Program-made: the position numbers and the translations under genes
The notes under the pieces: generated by a model
What the model saw: only the letters and a program-made list of their open reading frames with translations
What the model was told of the DNA's origin: nothing
Databases searched by the model: none
Source of the DNA: CAVZAB01 sp963773155
GTDB taxonomy: Bacteria > Pseudomonadota > Alphaproteobacteria > Rhizobiales > Beijerinckiaceae
DNA length: 64,000 bases
Direction of reading: 5' to 3'
Assembly (NCBI GenBank): GCA_963773155.1
Contig: CAVZAB010000013.1
Span: 99,827 to 163,826, forward strand
Part shown: piece after piece, positions 9,298-18,493 of the stretch
Position numbering within the stretch: the first letter of the stretch is position 1
Layout: each line of letters opens with the position of its first letter

Positions 9298-10890
9298 TCA
9301 GGGGCTGATCGCGATGAAGCGCGCGAGGTGACGATCGAGCAGGTTCGATTGCCAGCCCGTCACTTTCGGTGAGACGAGGTTCTTGGATCCATAGAACATC
9401 AGCGTCAGATAGGGTTCGTCCCTTAGGATGATGACTTCGGCGTCATGCAGAATTTTCGCCCTGGCGTCGAGATTGGTTTCGCGGGCCGCTTTTTGCATCA
9501 AGGCATCGAATTCGGGGTTGGCGTAATTGGCATAGTTCAGACCGGGATTGTCGCTTTGCAGGAGAAAGAGAAAGTTCTGCGGGTCAGAATAATCGGCGAT
9601 CCATCCGGCCCGGGCGATATCGAAATCGCCCTTATCGCGCAAAAACGCATAGTGGGTCTTGAGATCGGTGTTGATGAATTTTGTCTCGACGCCCAGGACC
9701 TTCCACATGTCGGCCAGCGCGACCGCCGTGTTCTTGTGGTTCTCGGAGGTGTTGTACCGAATTTCGACGACGAGCGTCTTGCCGCCCTCGCCGAAGCCCG
9801 CCTTCTTCAATAGTTCCTTCGCCTTGTCCTCGCGTTCCAGGGGCGATAAATCCTTGGCAGGCAATGTTGGCGGCGCCTCGTAATTGCCGATGCCCGGTGG
9901 CACGAAGCTGTCGGCCGCGACCATGGTTCCGCCCCAGATCTGTTCGGCCAGGAATTCGCGGTCGACAACCATCGACAGGGCCTGGCGCACTCGAACATCA
10001 TCGAAAGGCGGTTTTTTCGTATTGAAGACGAAATAATAGGTCCCGAGGTAAGGCGCGACCTTGAATTGGTCCTTCAGCGTTTGCCGGATGAACTTGATCT
10101 GGTCAGTCGGTACGTCGTTGTAGCTGTGAATTTCGCCGGCCTGGAAGCGACGCAGCGCCGCCGAGCGGTCCTCGAGCGGGTAGAAGATTTCCCGGTCGAG
10201 CTTGACGTTGGCGGCATCGCGATACTTCTGGTTCTTAATCAGGGTCAGATGATCGTTCGGCACGAATTCGGTAACGACAAAGGCTCCGTTCGAGATGAGA
10301 TTGCCGGGCTTGACGAAATCCTTGCCGAATTTTTCCACCGAGGCGGGATGCACCGGCAAGGCCGTCTGGTGCGCAAGTTGGGCAATGAAATAAGGGGTCG
10401 GGGCCTCGAGTGAAATCTCGAGGGTGCGATCGTCGAGCGCCTTGATGCCGAGTTCCTCGACCTTTGCCTGACCCTTATTGACCGCCTCGCCGTTTTTCAC
10501 AGTGTACAAAATATTCGCATATTTGGCGCCAGTCTGCGGATCCATCAGACGACGGAAGGAATAGACGAAATCCGCGGCCTTAACCGGGTCGCCATTCGAC
10601 CAGCGTGCCTCGGGCCGCAGGGTGAACGTGTAGGTCGTGCCGTCCGCATTCTGGCGCCAGCTATCGGCCACGCCGGGAACAATACGAGCCTCGGCGTCAT
10701 AGGTGACGAGCCCTTCGAACATGTCGAGTAGAATGTCGCTCTCGGCGACCGTTGAAGTCTTGTGCGGGTCGAGGGTCTCTGGATCGCCGGGATTGCCGCG
10801 ATGATAGACCATTTCCGCCGAAGCGAGCGCGAGATTGGCAAACACTAGGAGCGGCGCAATGACCAGGATGTGGCGGCGTCGGGTCAACAT
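9298..10890 (-). CDS. Peptide ABC transporter substrate-binding protein (OppA/SBP family 5)
   Basis: This 530-residue periplasmic binding protein has an N-terminal signal peptide (LTRRRHILVIAPLLVFANL, cleavage probably after ALASA). The mature start VYHRGNPGDPETLDPHK and the segments GLVTYDAEARIVPGVADSW and PEARWSNGDPVKAADFVYSF are family-5 hallmarks, as are DVRVRQALSMVVDRE and the late GWIADYSDPQNFLFLL. It would capture oligopeptides for the OppBC-ATPase complex encoded downstream. ATG 10890 is favoured by GGAGG six bases upstream; the longer in-frame extension has no signal peptide. It is the first gene of the importer operon. Confidence 0.92.
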   Translation of the reverse strand: MLTRRRHILVIAPLLVFANLALASAEMVYHRGNPGDPETLDPHKTSTVAESDILLDMFEGLVTYDAEARIVPGVADSWRQNADGTTYTFTLRPEARWSNGDPVKAADFVYSFRRLMDPQTGAKYANILYTVKNGEAVNKGQAKVEELGIKALDDRTLEISLEAPTPYFIAQLAHQTALPVHPASVEKFGKDFVKPGNLISNGAFVVTEFVPNDHLTLIKNQKYRDAANVKLDREIFYPLEDRSAALRRFQAGEIHSYNDVPTDQIKFIRQTLKDQFKVAPYLGTYYFVFNTKKPPFDDVRVRQALSMVVDREFLAEQIWGGTMVAADSFVPPGIGNYEAPPTLPAKDLSPLEREDKAKELLKKAGFGEGGKTLVVEIRYNTSENHKNTAVALADMWKVLGVETKFINTDLKTHYAFLRDKGDFDIARAGWIADYSDPQNFLFLLQSDNPGLNYANYANPEFDALMQKAARETNLDARAKILHDAEVIILRDEPYLTLMFYGSKNLVSPKVTGWQSNLLDRHLARFIAISP

Positions 10891-11002
10891 GTCAACCTCC
10901 GGTGAATTGCATCCGCTGGCAATCTGGCATGCCGGACTGGGGTTCGGCCAGACCTTTGGCGTGGCGGTTGCGACCAGATCCGTGCCGGGTCCCTTGTGCT
11001 CG

Positions 11003-12206
11003 TCAGGGATAAGGAGCGCCGGCCCTGATCCAATCGGCGAGGACTTGCCGGTCGGCATCGCTGATTTCGGTAATGTTGCCGCCGGGCGGCATCGCGTGGG
11101 TGGCGACTGCCTGTAGCCCGATTTCGCGGGCGTGGAGAGCGATCGCCTCGGGTGAGTTCGAGCCTGACGCCCTTTGGCGCGGTGGCGAGCCCTTCCCAGA
11201 CTGGTTCGCCGGCATGGCACATCGAACAGCGCGAAGTGACGATTTCTTCGACCGCTGCAAAGCGGACGGGCGAGCCGGCGCTCGCCTGTCCGCCCACCGG
11301 GCCGGCGGTCGAAAGATAAATTATGCACAGGCCGCCAAGCGCGGCCGCCGCCCAGGTCCACCAGGGCGAGCCGTTACCGGCGTGGCGGGAATTGTAGAAG
11401 TGTCGGATCAGCGCGCCGATGACTATGACGATCGCGGCGATGACCCAGTTCCACCGACTAGCGAAAGCGAGCGGATAATGATTCGACACCATCAGGAAAA
11501 TGACCGGCAGGGTCAGATAATTGTTATGCAGCGAGCGCTGTTTGGCTGACTTGCCATAGGCCGGATCCGGTGTCTGCCCGGCGATCAGTGCGGCGACGAC
11601 CTTGCGCTGGTTCGGGATGATGTTCATCGCGACATTGCCGACCATCACCGTGCCGATTATGGCGCCAAGCTGGATAAAGGCGCCGCGTCCACCAAACAGC
11701 TTGGTGAGACCGAAGGCGACCGCTACCAGAAAGACGAAGACCGTCGCGCCGAGTACGACGTCGTTTTCCGCAAGGGGCGTTCTGTAGAGAGCATCGTAGA
11801 TCAGCCAGCCTGCGACCAGGGTTGCCAGACTGATGGCAACCGCCTGCCAGGGCGCAAGATCGAGGACGCCGCGGTCGATCAGATAGAGGTCGGCATGGGT
11901 ATAGTAGAGCACGCCAAGCATAAAGAAGCCCGACAGAAAGGTCGAATAGGCTTCCCATTTGAACCAGGTGAGTTCGGCCGGCAGATGCGCCGGTGCGACG
12001 CCATATTTGATCATGTGATAGAAACCGCCGCCATGCACTTGCCAGGCATCACCGCCGGCCCCCTGCGGCAGACCGGCATGTTTCTTCAGGCTCAAGTCGA
12101 GATGGACGAAATAGAAGGACGACCCAATCCAGGCGATCCCGGTGATTACATGCACCCAGCGGATCAAAAAATTGGCCCATTCGAGCAGCAGGGTTTGCCA
12201 AATCAT
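11003..12206 (-). CDS. puuD: Urate hydroxylase PuuD (membrane urate oxidase with cytochrome c tail), one frameshift
   Basis: The protein starts MIWQTLLLEWANFLIRWVHV and has about eight membrane helices with conserved GIAWIGSSFYFVHLDLSL, HGGGFYHM and WFKWEAYSTFLSGF, typical of PuuD. The C-terminal domain is a cytochrome c with the haem motif CSMCH and a distal THAMPPGGNITEI methionine. The frame is lost near 11155 between GVRLE and SPEAIALHAREIGLQ and is regained in another frame up to the stop at 11003. PuuD oxidises urate to 5-hydroxyisourate and passes electrons to the haem and respiratory chain instead of making hydrogen peroxide. The downstream steps are encoded alongside. Confidence 0.88.
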
Positions 12207-12281
12207 GCGTTCAGGCCGGCGGCGGGGCGGATTCGAAAGGCGGCACTTGCAGCACTCCTTCGCGCCGATCGCGGGCCGGAT

Positions 12282-12647
12282 TCAGCTGCCACGATAGGTC
12301 GAGTAGCCATAGGGAGAAATCAACAGCGGCACGTGATAATGGGCGCCGGTGTCGGCGATGCCAAAACGCACCGGAACGACATCGAGAAAAGGCGGTGTCG
12401 GCAAGGCGACGCCAGTCGCGGCAAAATAGGCGGCGACATGAAAATGCAATTCATAGACGCCGACGCGAAAGCCGCTCCCCTCGAGCAGCGGCCGCTCGCA
12501 GCGACCATCCCGGTTGGTCATCGTGGCAACCAATTGCCGGCTGCGGTCGGCCTCGACAACAAGCAGCCGAATGGCAAGCCCGCCAGCCGGTCGGCCGCTC
12601 GCGGTATCCAGCACATGGGTCGTCAGCCGTCCGTCTGTTCCACCCAT
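12282..12647 (-). CDS. uraH: 5-hydroxyisourate hydrolase (transthyretin-like)
   Basis: This complete 121-residue protein carries the family marks: an early LTTHVLDTASGRPA, the central TNRDGRCERPLL and the C-terminal YRGS tetrapeptide that separates hydroxyisourate hydrolases from transthyretins. The catalytic His in THVLD and the Arg in DGRCERP are present. The enzyme opens the 5-hydroxyisourate made by PuuD to give OHCU. It sits 75 bases upstream of puuD on the same strand, so the two are probably cotranscribed and supply consecutive steps. It is divergent from puuE at 12775. Confidence 0.93.
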   Translation of the reverse strand: MGGTDGRLTTHVLDTASGRPAGGLAIRLLVVEADRSRQLVATMTNRDGRCERPLLEGSGFRVGVYELHFHVAAYFAATGVALPTPPFLDVVPVRFGIADTGAHYHVPLLISPYGYSTYRGS

Positions 12648-12774
12648 TGCCGCCCCATACTTAACGCTTCGTCAATTCCATGCTAAGCGTCCGGCCGCGG
12701 CTGGCGCAACCGTCTTTCGCTGCCTCGCCGCGGTTCTCCCCGCCTCCAAACGATCAGATTTCTGGAATGCCCGC

Positions 12775-13698
12775 ATGATTGCCGCCGACTATCCGAGAGA
12801 CCTTCGGGGCTACGGCGAGACGCCGCCCGATCCCAAGTGGCCCGGCGGGGCCAAGCTCGCCGTTCAATTCGTGGTCAATTACGAGGAGGGTGGCGAGAAC
12901 AATATCCTGCATGGGGATGCGGCCTCCGAGGCTTTCCTGTCGGAAATCATCGGCGCCACGGCCTGGCCTGGCCAGCGCCACGTCAATATGGAGAGCGTCT
13001 ACGAATATGGTTCGAGGGCCGGCTTCTGGCGGCTCCACCGCCTGTTTTCCGGTCGACGTCTTCCGGTGACAGCTTTTGCGGTGGCAACCGCTCTGCTGCG
13101 GGCCCCGGAAATTGTCGCAGCGATGCAGCGGTCGGGCTGGGAGATTGCCTCGCATGGACTGAAGTGGATTGATTACAAGGATTTCACCTGGGAAGAGGAG
13201 CGCCGGCACCTGGCCGAAGCGATTCGGCTGCACGAAAGCGTCGTCGGCGAGCGGCCGGCCGGATGGTACACTGGAAGAGCCTCGGCGCATACCCTGGGCC
13301 TGGTCATGGAGGAGGGTGGGTTTCTCTATTCGGCCGATTCCTATGCCGACGACCTGCCCTATTGGGTGAGCGGCAAGCAAGGTCCCCATCTGATCGTGCC
13401 CTACACGCTCGACGCCAATGACATGCGCTTTGCCACCGCGCAGGGCTTCAATGCCGGCGACCAATTCTTCACATATCTCAAGGATACTTTCGACGTCCTT
13501 TATGCGGAGGGTCGGGCCGGATCGCCGAAAATGATGTCGGTCGGGCTGCATTGCCGGCTGGTCGGCCGGCCAGGCCGTTCCGCGAGCCTGGCAAGGTTTG
13601 TCGACTATGTGGTTTCCCATCCTGACGTCTGGGTTGCGACCCGCCAAGACATTGCCCGGCACTGGCGCATCCATCACGCCCCCCGAACCGCGGCCTGA
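12775..13698 (+). CDS. puuE: Allantoinase PuuE (polysaccharide-deacetylase fold)
   Basis: This 307-residue protein starts MIAADYPRDLRGYGETPPDP and has FVVNYEEGGENNILHGD, SVYEYGSRAGFWRLHRLF, WEIASHGLKWIDY and the late MSVGLHCRLVGRPGR. These are the conserved blocks of cofactor-light PuuE-type allantoinases, which are unrelated to AllB. It hydrolyses allantoin to allantoate after OHCU decarboxylation. It heads a plus-strand set with uraD and the allantoate amidohydrolase and is divergent from uraH-puuD. Upstream in-frame codons lack a convincing start, so ATG 12775 is used. Confidence 0.92.
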   Translation: MIAADYPRDLRGYGETPPDPKWPGGAKLAVQFVVNYEEGGENNILHGDAASEAFLSEIIGATAWPGQRHVNMESVYEYGSRAGFWRLHRLFSGRRLPVTAFAVATALLRAPEIVAAMQRSGWEIASHGLKWIDYKDFTWEEERRHLAEAIRLHESVVGERPAGWYTGRASAHTLGLVMEEGGFLYSADSYADDLPYWVSGKQGPHLIVPYTLDANDMRFATAQGFNAGDQFFTYLKDTFDVLYAEGRAGSPKMMSVGLHCRLVGRPGRSASLARFVDYVVSHPDVWVATRQDIARHWRIHHAPRTAA

Positions 13699-13730
13699 TC
13701 CGCCGGTTTTTGCCACGGGCCCGAGCTAGG

Positions 13731-14234
13731 ATGCGCGTTTTCGACCTGTCCCGGCCCCAATTTGTCGATCGTTTCGGCGGGATCTTCGAACATGCCGCCT
13801 GGGTCGCCGAATTGGTGTTTGATGCCGGCCTTGCGGCCGATTGCGGTGAGGCAGCCGGGCTGCATCGTGCCATGGTCGAGGTGGTTCGGCGCGCCTCGAC
13901 TGAGCGCCAGCTGGCCCTGATTGAAGCCCATCCCGATCTCGCCGGAAGACTTGCCGAGGCCGGCAAGCTGACGGCCGGTTCGACCGCCGAGCAGGCCTCG
14001 GCCGGGCTTGACGCCTTGAGCGAGCCGGAACGGGCGCAATTCCGCGATCTTAACGCGCGCTACCGCGCGCGTTTCGGCTTTCCCTTCATTATGGCGGTCA
14101 AGGGCCGGACCAAGGCCGAGATCCTGGCCGCCTTTCACAGCAGGCTTACCCACAAGCGCGCCGTGGAAATTCAGACTGCATTAAGTGAAATCGAGAAAAT
14201 AGCGCTGCTTCGGCTGCGAGGGATTTTGGGATGA
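13731..14234 (+). CDS. uraD: OHCU decarboxylase (2-oxo-4-hydroxy-4-carboxy-5-ureidoimidazoline decarboxylase)
   Basis: This all-helical protein of 167 residues has the diagnostic LIEAHPDLAGRLAEAG block with the catalytic His, followed by LTAGSTAEQASAGLDAL and RYRARFGFPFIMAVKGRTKA. It turns OHCU into S-allantoin, the step between UraH and PuuE. ATG 13731 is preferred over a TTG 21 bases earlier. The stop overlaps the start of the allantoate amidohydrolase (ATGA at 14231-14234), indicating translational coupling, and the gene is 32 bases from puuE. Confidence 0.93.
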   Translation: MRVFDLSRPQFVDRFGGIFEHAAWVAELVFDAGLAADCGEAAGLHRAMVEVVRRASTERQLALIEAHPDLAGRLAEAGKLTAGSTAEQASAGLDALSEPERAQFRDLNARYRARFGFPFIMAVKGRTKAEILAAFHSRLTHKRAVEIQTALSEIEKIALLRLRGILG

Positions 14235-15469
14235 TCGCGTGCCTGAATTCTCGCGGCGATGCCTTGATGGAGGCGATAGACGCGCTGGCGCAGATCAGCG
14301 ACGAGCCCGGCTGCCTGACCCGGCTCTATTTGTCGCCGGCCCATCTGCGTGCCGCCCACCACGTCAAGGCCCTGATGCAGGCGGCCGGCCTGCAGGCCCA
14401 AATCGATGCGGTCGGCAATGTCGTTGGCCGCTATTCCGGCAGCCGCGATCTGCCTTGTCTGATGCTGGGCTCGCATATCGACACGGTCCGAGACGCCGGC
14501 AAGTTCGATGGATCGCTTGGCGTCCTGGCGGCCATCGCCGCCGTTCGCGAACTAGCCACAGCCAAGGAGCGCTTGCAGCATCCGATCGAGGTCGTCGCCT
14601 TCGGCGAAGAGGAGGGGGTGCGCTTTCCGACCCATCTTTTGACATCGCGCTCGCTCGCCGGCCGCGCCCAGGCCGACGAATTCGAGCTCCGTGACGAGAA
14701 TGGAATTAGTGTTCGCCAGGCGCTTGCCCAATTCGGCGGTGATGCCGATGCCTTCGGCTTGGTCGCTCGCAAGCATGGCGATATTGCCGCCTATGTCGAA
14801 CTGCATATCGAGCAGGGGCCGGTTCTCGAGGCGGAGGGGCGGGCGCTCGGCATCGTCACTGCCATCAACGGCGCTGCCAGACTGCATGTCGACGTCACCG
14901 GTGTTGCCGGTCATTCCGGCACCGTCCCGATGCGGTTGCGCCAGGACGCGCTTGCCGCGGCTGCTGAAATGGTTCTCGCCGTCGAGCGCGAAGCGAGGTC
15001 GGAGTCGGACCTGGTCGCGACCGTCGGCGTGCTCGACAACAATTCCGGCGCGGTCAATGTGATTTCGGGGCATGTCCGCTTCACCATCGACATCCGTCAT
15101 CCCGACGACGCCGTTCGCAAGGCCTCGATGCGCCGGATCGAGACCGCGCTGTCGTCGATCGCCGAGCGGCGCCGAGTTCGCCAGACAATATATGTGTTCT
15201 CTGAAAGCCGCGCGACCGCCTTGGATCGCCGGCTGATCGGCGAACTCGAAGAGGTTCTGCTTGGCCTCGGCCAGAGCCCGCAGCGGCTGAATTCGGGCGC
15301 CGGTCATGACGCCATGGTTTTGGCGAGTTTGTGTCCGACCGCCATGGTCTTCCTGCGCTGTCGGGGCGGCATTAGCCACAATCCGCTCGAAATGATCAGC
15401 CGCGAGGATGCTGAGCTGGCGGTGCGGGTTCTGCTCGAAACGGTGCGCCGCTTCGACCAAGCCTTGTGA
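14231..15469 (+). CDS. allC: Allantoate amidohydrolase / M20 family Zn-dependent hydrolase (AllC/HyuC type)
   Basis: This 412-residue M20-type metallohydrolase shows the metal-binding blocks LGSHIDTVRDAGKFDGSLG, FGEEEGVRFP and YVELHIEQGPVLE, the dimerisation-domain GVAGHSGTVPMRLRQDAL, and the C-terminal SGAGHDAMVLA and GISHNPLE. The context with uraH, uraD, puuD and puuE makes allantoate the likely substrate, giving ureidoglycine or ureidoglycolate plus ammonia. Related enzymes cut N-carbamoyl amino acids, so the substrate is inferred from the neighbours. It is translationally coupled to uraD and ends 3 bases from the convergent nitrilase-like gene. Confidence 0.87.
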   Translation: MIACLNSRGDALMEAIDALAQISDEPGCLTRLYLSPAHLRAAHHVKALMQAAGLQAQIDAVGNVVGRYSGSRDLPCLMLGSHIDTVRDAGKFDGSLGVLAAIAAVRELATAKERLQHPIEVVAFGEEEGVRFPTHLLTSRSLAGRAQADEFELRDENGISVRQALAQFGGDADAFGLVARKHGDIAAYVELHIEQGPVLEAEGRALGIVTAINGAARLHVDVTGVAGHSGTVPMRLRQDALAAAAEMVLAVEREARSESDLVATVGVLDNNSGAVNVISGHVRFTIDIRHPDDAVRKASMRRIETALSSIAERRRVRQTIYVFSESRATALDRRLIGELEEVLLGLGQSPQRLNSGAGHDAMVLASLCPTAMVFLRCRGGISHNPLEMISREDAELAVRVLLETVRRFDQAL

Positions 15470-15472
15470 GGC

Positions 15473-16306
15473 TCAGGGGCTCGTGGCGCCAAATTTGACC
15501 CGATGGCGGGCAACCGGAATCTGTTGACGCACCTTGTTTACCCGGTCCATGTCGAGGCGGGCGGCGACGACACCTTCACCGTCCGACGCGCAGGCGACCA
15601 CGAGACCCCAGGGATCGACGACAAGCGAATGGCCGTAGGTGGTGCGGGTTTCGTTGCCTTGGGAAAAGCTGCCGGTCTGGGCGGCGGCGCAGAAGTAGGT
15701 TTCGGTCTCGATGGCGCGGGCCCGGCAAAGGACTTCCCAATGATCCTTGCCGGTCTGCAGCGTGAAAGCCGCCGGCAGCGCGATCATCTGGGCACCCTTT
15801 TCGGCGAGCGCCTGGAACAGGTCGGGAAAGCGCAGATCATAGCAGATCGAGCAGCCAACCGTCACCTCATCGCAGCGATAAGTGACCACCGCTTCACCGG
15901 GCATGATGGCGGCACTTTCCCGGTATTCCTGGCCGTCCGGCGTGGTGATGTCGAACATGTGGATCTTGCGATAACGCGCGACCTCATCGCCCCGCCGGTC
16001 GAAGACCAGAGTGGTGTTGGCGAGCCGGTGTTCCGACGGGATCCGCTCGAGAATAGAGCCAGCATGGATGTGGACGCGATGAGTTCGGGCCAGGTCCTGC
16101 AGCATCCGATAGGCCGGCCCGTCGGGGATGGTTTCGGCCGCGGCGCGTTTCTCGTCGGCGGTCCCACCGAGGAAGTCGAACACTTCCGGCAGACAGATCC
16201 AGTCGGGCGCTTCCTCCGCCACGGCGGATTCAATCAAGGCCCTGGCCTTGGCGAGATTGGCTGGTTTGTCATTGACCGAGTTCATCTGGATCAGGGCGAC
16301 TTTCAT
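15473..16306 (-). CDS. Carbon-nitrogen hydrolase (nitrilase superfamily, Nit2/omega-amidase-like)
   Basis: This 277-residue enzyme has the full Glu-Lys-Cys triad: Glu in CLPEVFDFLG, Lys in RYRKIHMFDI and Cys in GCSICYDLRFPDLF. KDHWEVLCRARAIE and a SLVVDPWG block also fit the Nit1/Nit2 branch that hydrolyses omega-amides such as alpha-ketoglutaramate or deaminated glutathione. ATG 16306 is preceded by AGGAG. Its place beside the purine genes could mean a role in nitrogen salvage, but nothing in the sequence fixes the substrate. It is 26 bases downstream of the SDR gene on the same strand and may be its operon partner. Confidence 0.85.
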   Translation of the reverse strand: MKVALIQMNSVNDKPANLAKARALIESAVAEEAPDWICLPEVFDFLGGTADEKRAAAETIPDGPAYRMLQDLARTHRVHIHAGSILERIPSEHRLANTTLVFDRRGDEVARYRKIHMFDITTPDGQEYRESAAIMPGEAVVTYRCDEVTVGCSICYDLRFPDLFQALAEKGAQMIALPAAFTLQTGKDHWEVLCRARAIETETYFCAAAQTGSFSQGNETRTTYGHSLVVDPWGLVVACASDGEGVVAARLDMDRVNKVRQQIPVARHRVKFGATSP

Positions 16307-16332
16307 GGCACGGTTCTCCTCACGCCGGTGTC

Positions 16333-17148
16333 TCAGGAGGCCCAATTGGCCTTGAAATCGGCGAATAGCGTCAGGCCGCCGCAGGCAAACAGCGTCTGGC
16401 CGGTAATGTAGCTTGCATCCTCGGAAGCGAGGAAGGCAAAAACCGGTGCCAGCTCCTCGGCCTCGGCGGCCCGGCCAAGGGGGATATGTCTTTCCACCGC
16501 GGCGCGGGCGCCGCTATCGTGGGTCCAGGCGGCATTCATAGCGGTTGCAACCGCGCCCGGGCCCACGGCATTGACGCGGATGCGATGGTCGGCAAATTCG
16601 AGGGCGAGTGTTCGGGTGAGGTTGCCGAGGCCGCCCTTGGCGATCGAATAGGCGAGATAGCCGGGCTTCGGCACCTTTTCGTGGACGCTTGTCGTGTTGA
16701 TGATCGCGCCGCCGCCGCCCCGCGCGAGAAAATGCGCAATCGCGTGGCGGGCGCACAGTGCAGCCCCGGTCAGGTTGACCGCGAGGATGCGCAGGAATTG
16801 CGCCTCGTCGAAATCATTGCCGGGCGTCGGCGCCTGGATGCCGGCATTGTTAACGAGAATATCGAGCCGTGGCCGGCGGGCGAACAGTTCGGCGAACAGG
16901 CGGGCGACCGCGCCGGGATCGCCGACATCGGCATCGATGGCACAATGCTGCCGTGCGCCATGGCCTTCGCTCCGGCTGGCGTCCTCGAGCGCGGCCACGG
17001 TTTCGGCCGCTGCCGAAGCGTCACGATAATGATTGACGGCGACGCTTGCGCCCTCTTCGGCAAAGCGGATCGCGACCGCCCGACCGATCCCGCGCGAAGC
17101 GCCGGTGATAAGGGCCGTCTTGTCAAGCAACCGATAGGGCGATCGCAT
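16333..17148 (-). CDS. Short-chain dehydrogenase/reductase (glucose-1-dehydrogenase-like SDR)
   Basis: This 271-residue classical SDR has the NAD(P) motif TGASRGIGRAVA, the NNAG motif (ILVNNAGIQAPTP), the catalytic Ser in TTSVHEKVPKPG, and YSIAKGG with the catalytic Tyr and Lys, followed by RVNAVGPGAVAT. The asparagine after the first strand (VNHYRDAS) hints at NADP preference, which is only an inference. Substrates cannot be predicted in this family. The gene lies between BKACE and the nitrilase-like gene, all on the minus strand. ATG 17148 is used; a TTG 21 bases upstream is possible. Confidence 0.85.
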   Translation of the reverse strand: MRSPYRLLDKTALITGASRGIGRAVAIRFAEEGASVAVNHYRDASAAAETVAALEDASRSEGHGARQHCAIDADVGDPGAVARLFAELFARRPRLDILVNNAGIQAPTPGNDFDEAQFLRILAVNLTGAALCARHAIAHFLARGGGGAIINTTSVHEKVPKPGYLAYSIAKGGLGNLTRTLALEFADHRIRVNAVGPGAVATAMNAAWTHDSGARAAVERHIPLGRAAEAEELAPVFAFLASEDASYITGQTLFACGGLTLFADFKANWAS

Positions 17149-17256
17149 CGCTGACGCTCCCAAGCTCAAAGGACGGCGCGACGAGTGCGCCGCTGCCAGG
17201 CATAATGGGCGAGCGGTCGGAAGTCGAGTGGCAAGCGGATAGAGGTCTGAAAGCGC

Positions 17257-18189
17257 TCAGAAACTCACCCGATCGCCGCCCTTCAAAGCGAGCAGGTCGC
17301 GCGCCTCATCGGGGCTTGCGACAGCCATCCCGAGGCCCTCGATGATTTGCCTCGCCTTGCGCACTTGCTCGGCATTGCTCTTGGCCAGCCGGCCCGGCCC
17401 GAGCCACAGCGAATCCTCGAGACCAACCCGGATATGGCCGCCCATTGCCGCGGCCTGGGCGGCGATCGGCATTTGATGACGGCCGGCACCGAGTACCGAC
17501 CAGCGGTAATCGCCGCTGAACAACCGGTCGGCGGTTCGCCTCATGTGCAGCACGTCCTCGGGATGCGGGCCTATGCCGCCGAGAATACCAAACACCGACT
17601 GAACGAAGAGGGGCGGGCGGACCAGGCCCCGTTCGAGAAAATGCGCGAGATTGTAGAGATGCGCCGTATCATAACATTCGAATTCAAAGCGCGTGCCGCT
17701 CCCGCCTAGCGTTTCAAGCACGAATTCAATATCCTTGAAGGTATTCCTGAAAACCAGATCGCGGGAATTCTCAAGCGCCTGCGGCTCCCATTCGTGCCGG
17801 AAATGCGCGAATCTCTTCAGCATCGGGAACAGGCCGAAGTTCATCGACCCCATATTGAGGGAGGCGATCTCGGGCTGGAATTGCGCCGCCGGCCTGACCC
17901 GCTCAGCAACGCTCATCCAGGCAGCGCCGCCGGTCGTCAGATTGACGACGGCGCCGGTCGCCTGCTTGATGCGCGGCAGAAAGCGTGCGAAGGCCTCCGG
18001 ACTCTGGTCCGGCTTGCCGGTCGAGGGGTCGCGCGCATGGAGATGCAGGATCGCGGCGCCGGCCTCGGCGGCACCAATTGCTGCCTCTGCAATCTCGTCG
18101 GGCGTGACGGGCAGATGCGGCGACATGGACGGCGTGTGAATCGAGCCGGTCACCGCGCAGGTAATGATGACTTTTCGGTTGGCTGCCAT
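17257..18189 (-). CDS. BKACE family protein (3-keto-5-aminohexanoate cleavage enzyme-like, DUF849)
   Basis: This 310-residue TIM-barrel protein matches the beta-keto acid cleavage enzymes, which condense a beta-keto acid with acetyl-CoA and split it to acetoacetate and a CoA ester. Diagnostic blocks are VIITCAVTGSIHTPSMSPHL, AILHLHARDP with the zinc-binding His pair, FECYDTAHLYN, and the late GGHIRVGLEDSLW with a metal-binding His and Glu. Members differ widely in keto-acid substrate. It is the first gene of a minus-strand set with an SDR that could supply the keto acid by oxidation, but the substrate is unknown. Confidence 0.87.
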   Translation of the reverse strand: MAANRKVIITCAVTGSIHTPSMSPHLPVTPDEIAEAAIGAAEAGAAILHLHARDPSTGKPDQSPEAFARFLPRIKQATGAVVNLTTGGAAWMSVAERVRPAAQFQPEIASLNMGSMNFGLFPMLKRFAHFRHEWEPQALENSRDLVFRNTFKDIEFVLETLGGSGTRFEFECYDTAHLYNLAHFLERGLVRPPLFVQSVFGILGGIGPHPEDVLHMRRTADRLFSGDYRWSVLGAGRHQMPIAAQAAAMGGHIRVGLEDSLWLGPGRLAKSNAEQVRKARQIIEGLGMAVASPDEARDLLALKGGDRVSF

Positions 18190-18493
18190 GTTTCGCTCCC
18201 CGGCCGGGCATGCGGGCTCCGGTTGCCGGCGATACTAGAGGCGATCGAACGAAGGCTCCAGCCTGGCGGGCGTGCAACTGGGGTTGCGACCTGACGGCCC
18301 AGCTGGCGAAAATGGAACGGCTTTCGCGGTCCGCCCGCTTGAGCCGCGGCTTCATTGCGTCCTATGATGGTTGCAGGGATCAACGACCGCCGGTCCGGGA
18401 AACCAACGCCGGGCCGCGGCTTCAGGATCCGGCGGGCCGCCGGATTGACCAAGGCGGCTGCCACGGGCGGCAGAATCGGAGCTGAGGCAGACA
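18190..18493. other. Intergenic region between BKACE and soxB (divergent promoters)
   Basis: These 304 bases separate two divergently transcribed operons and hold no convincing gene. Short open frames on both strands lack family features. Promoters for both operons must lie here, but I cannot point to specific -35/-10 boxes. GGAGCTGAGG at about 18478-18487 is the likely ribosome-binding site for soxB. Confidence 0.5.
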
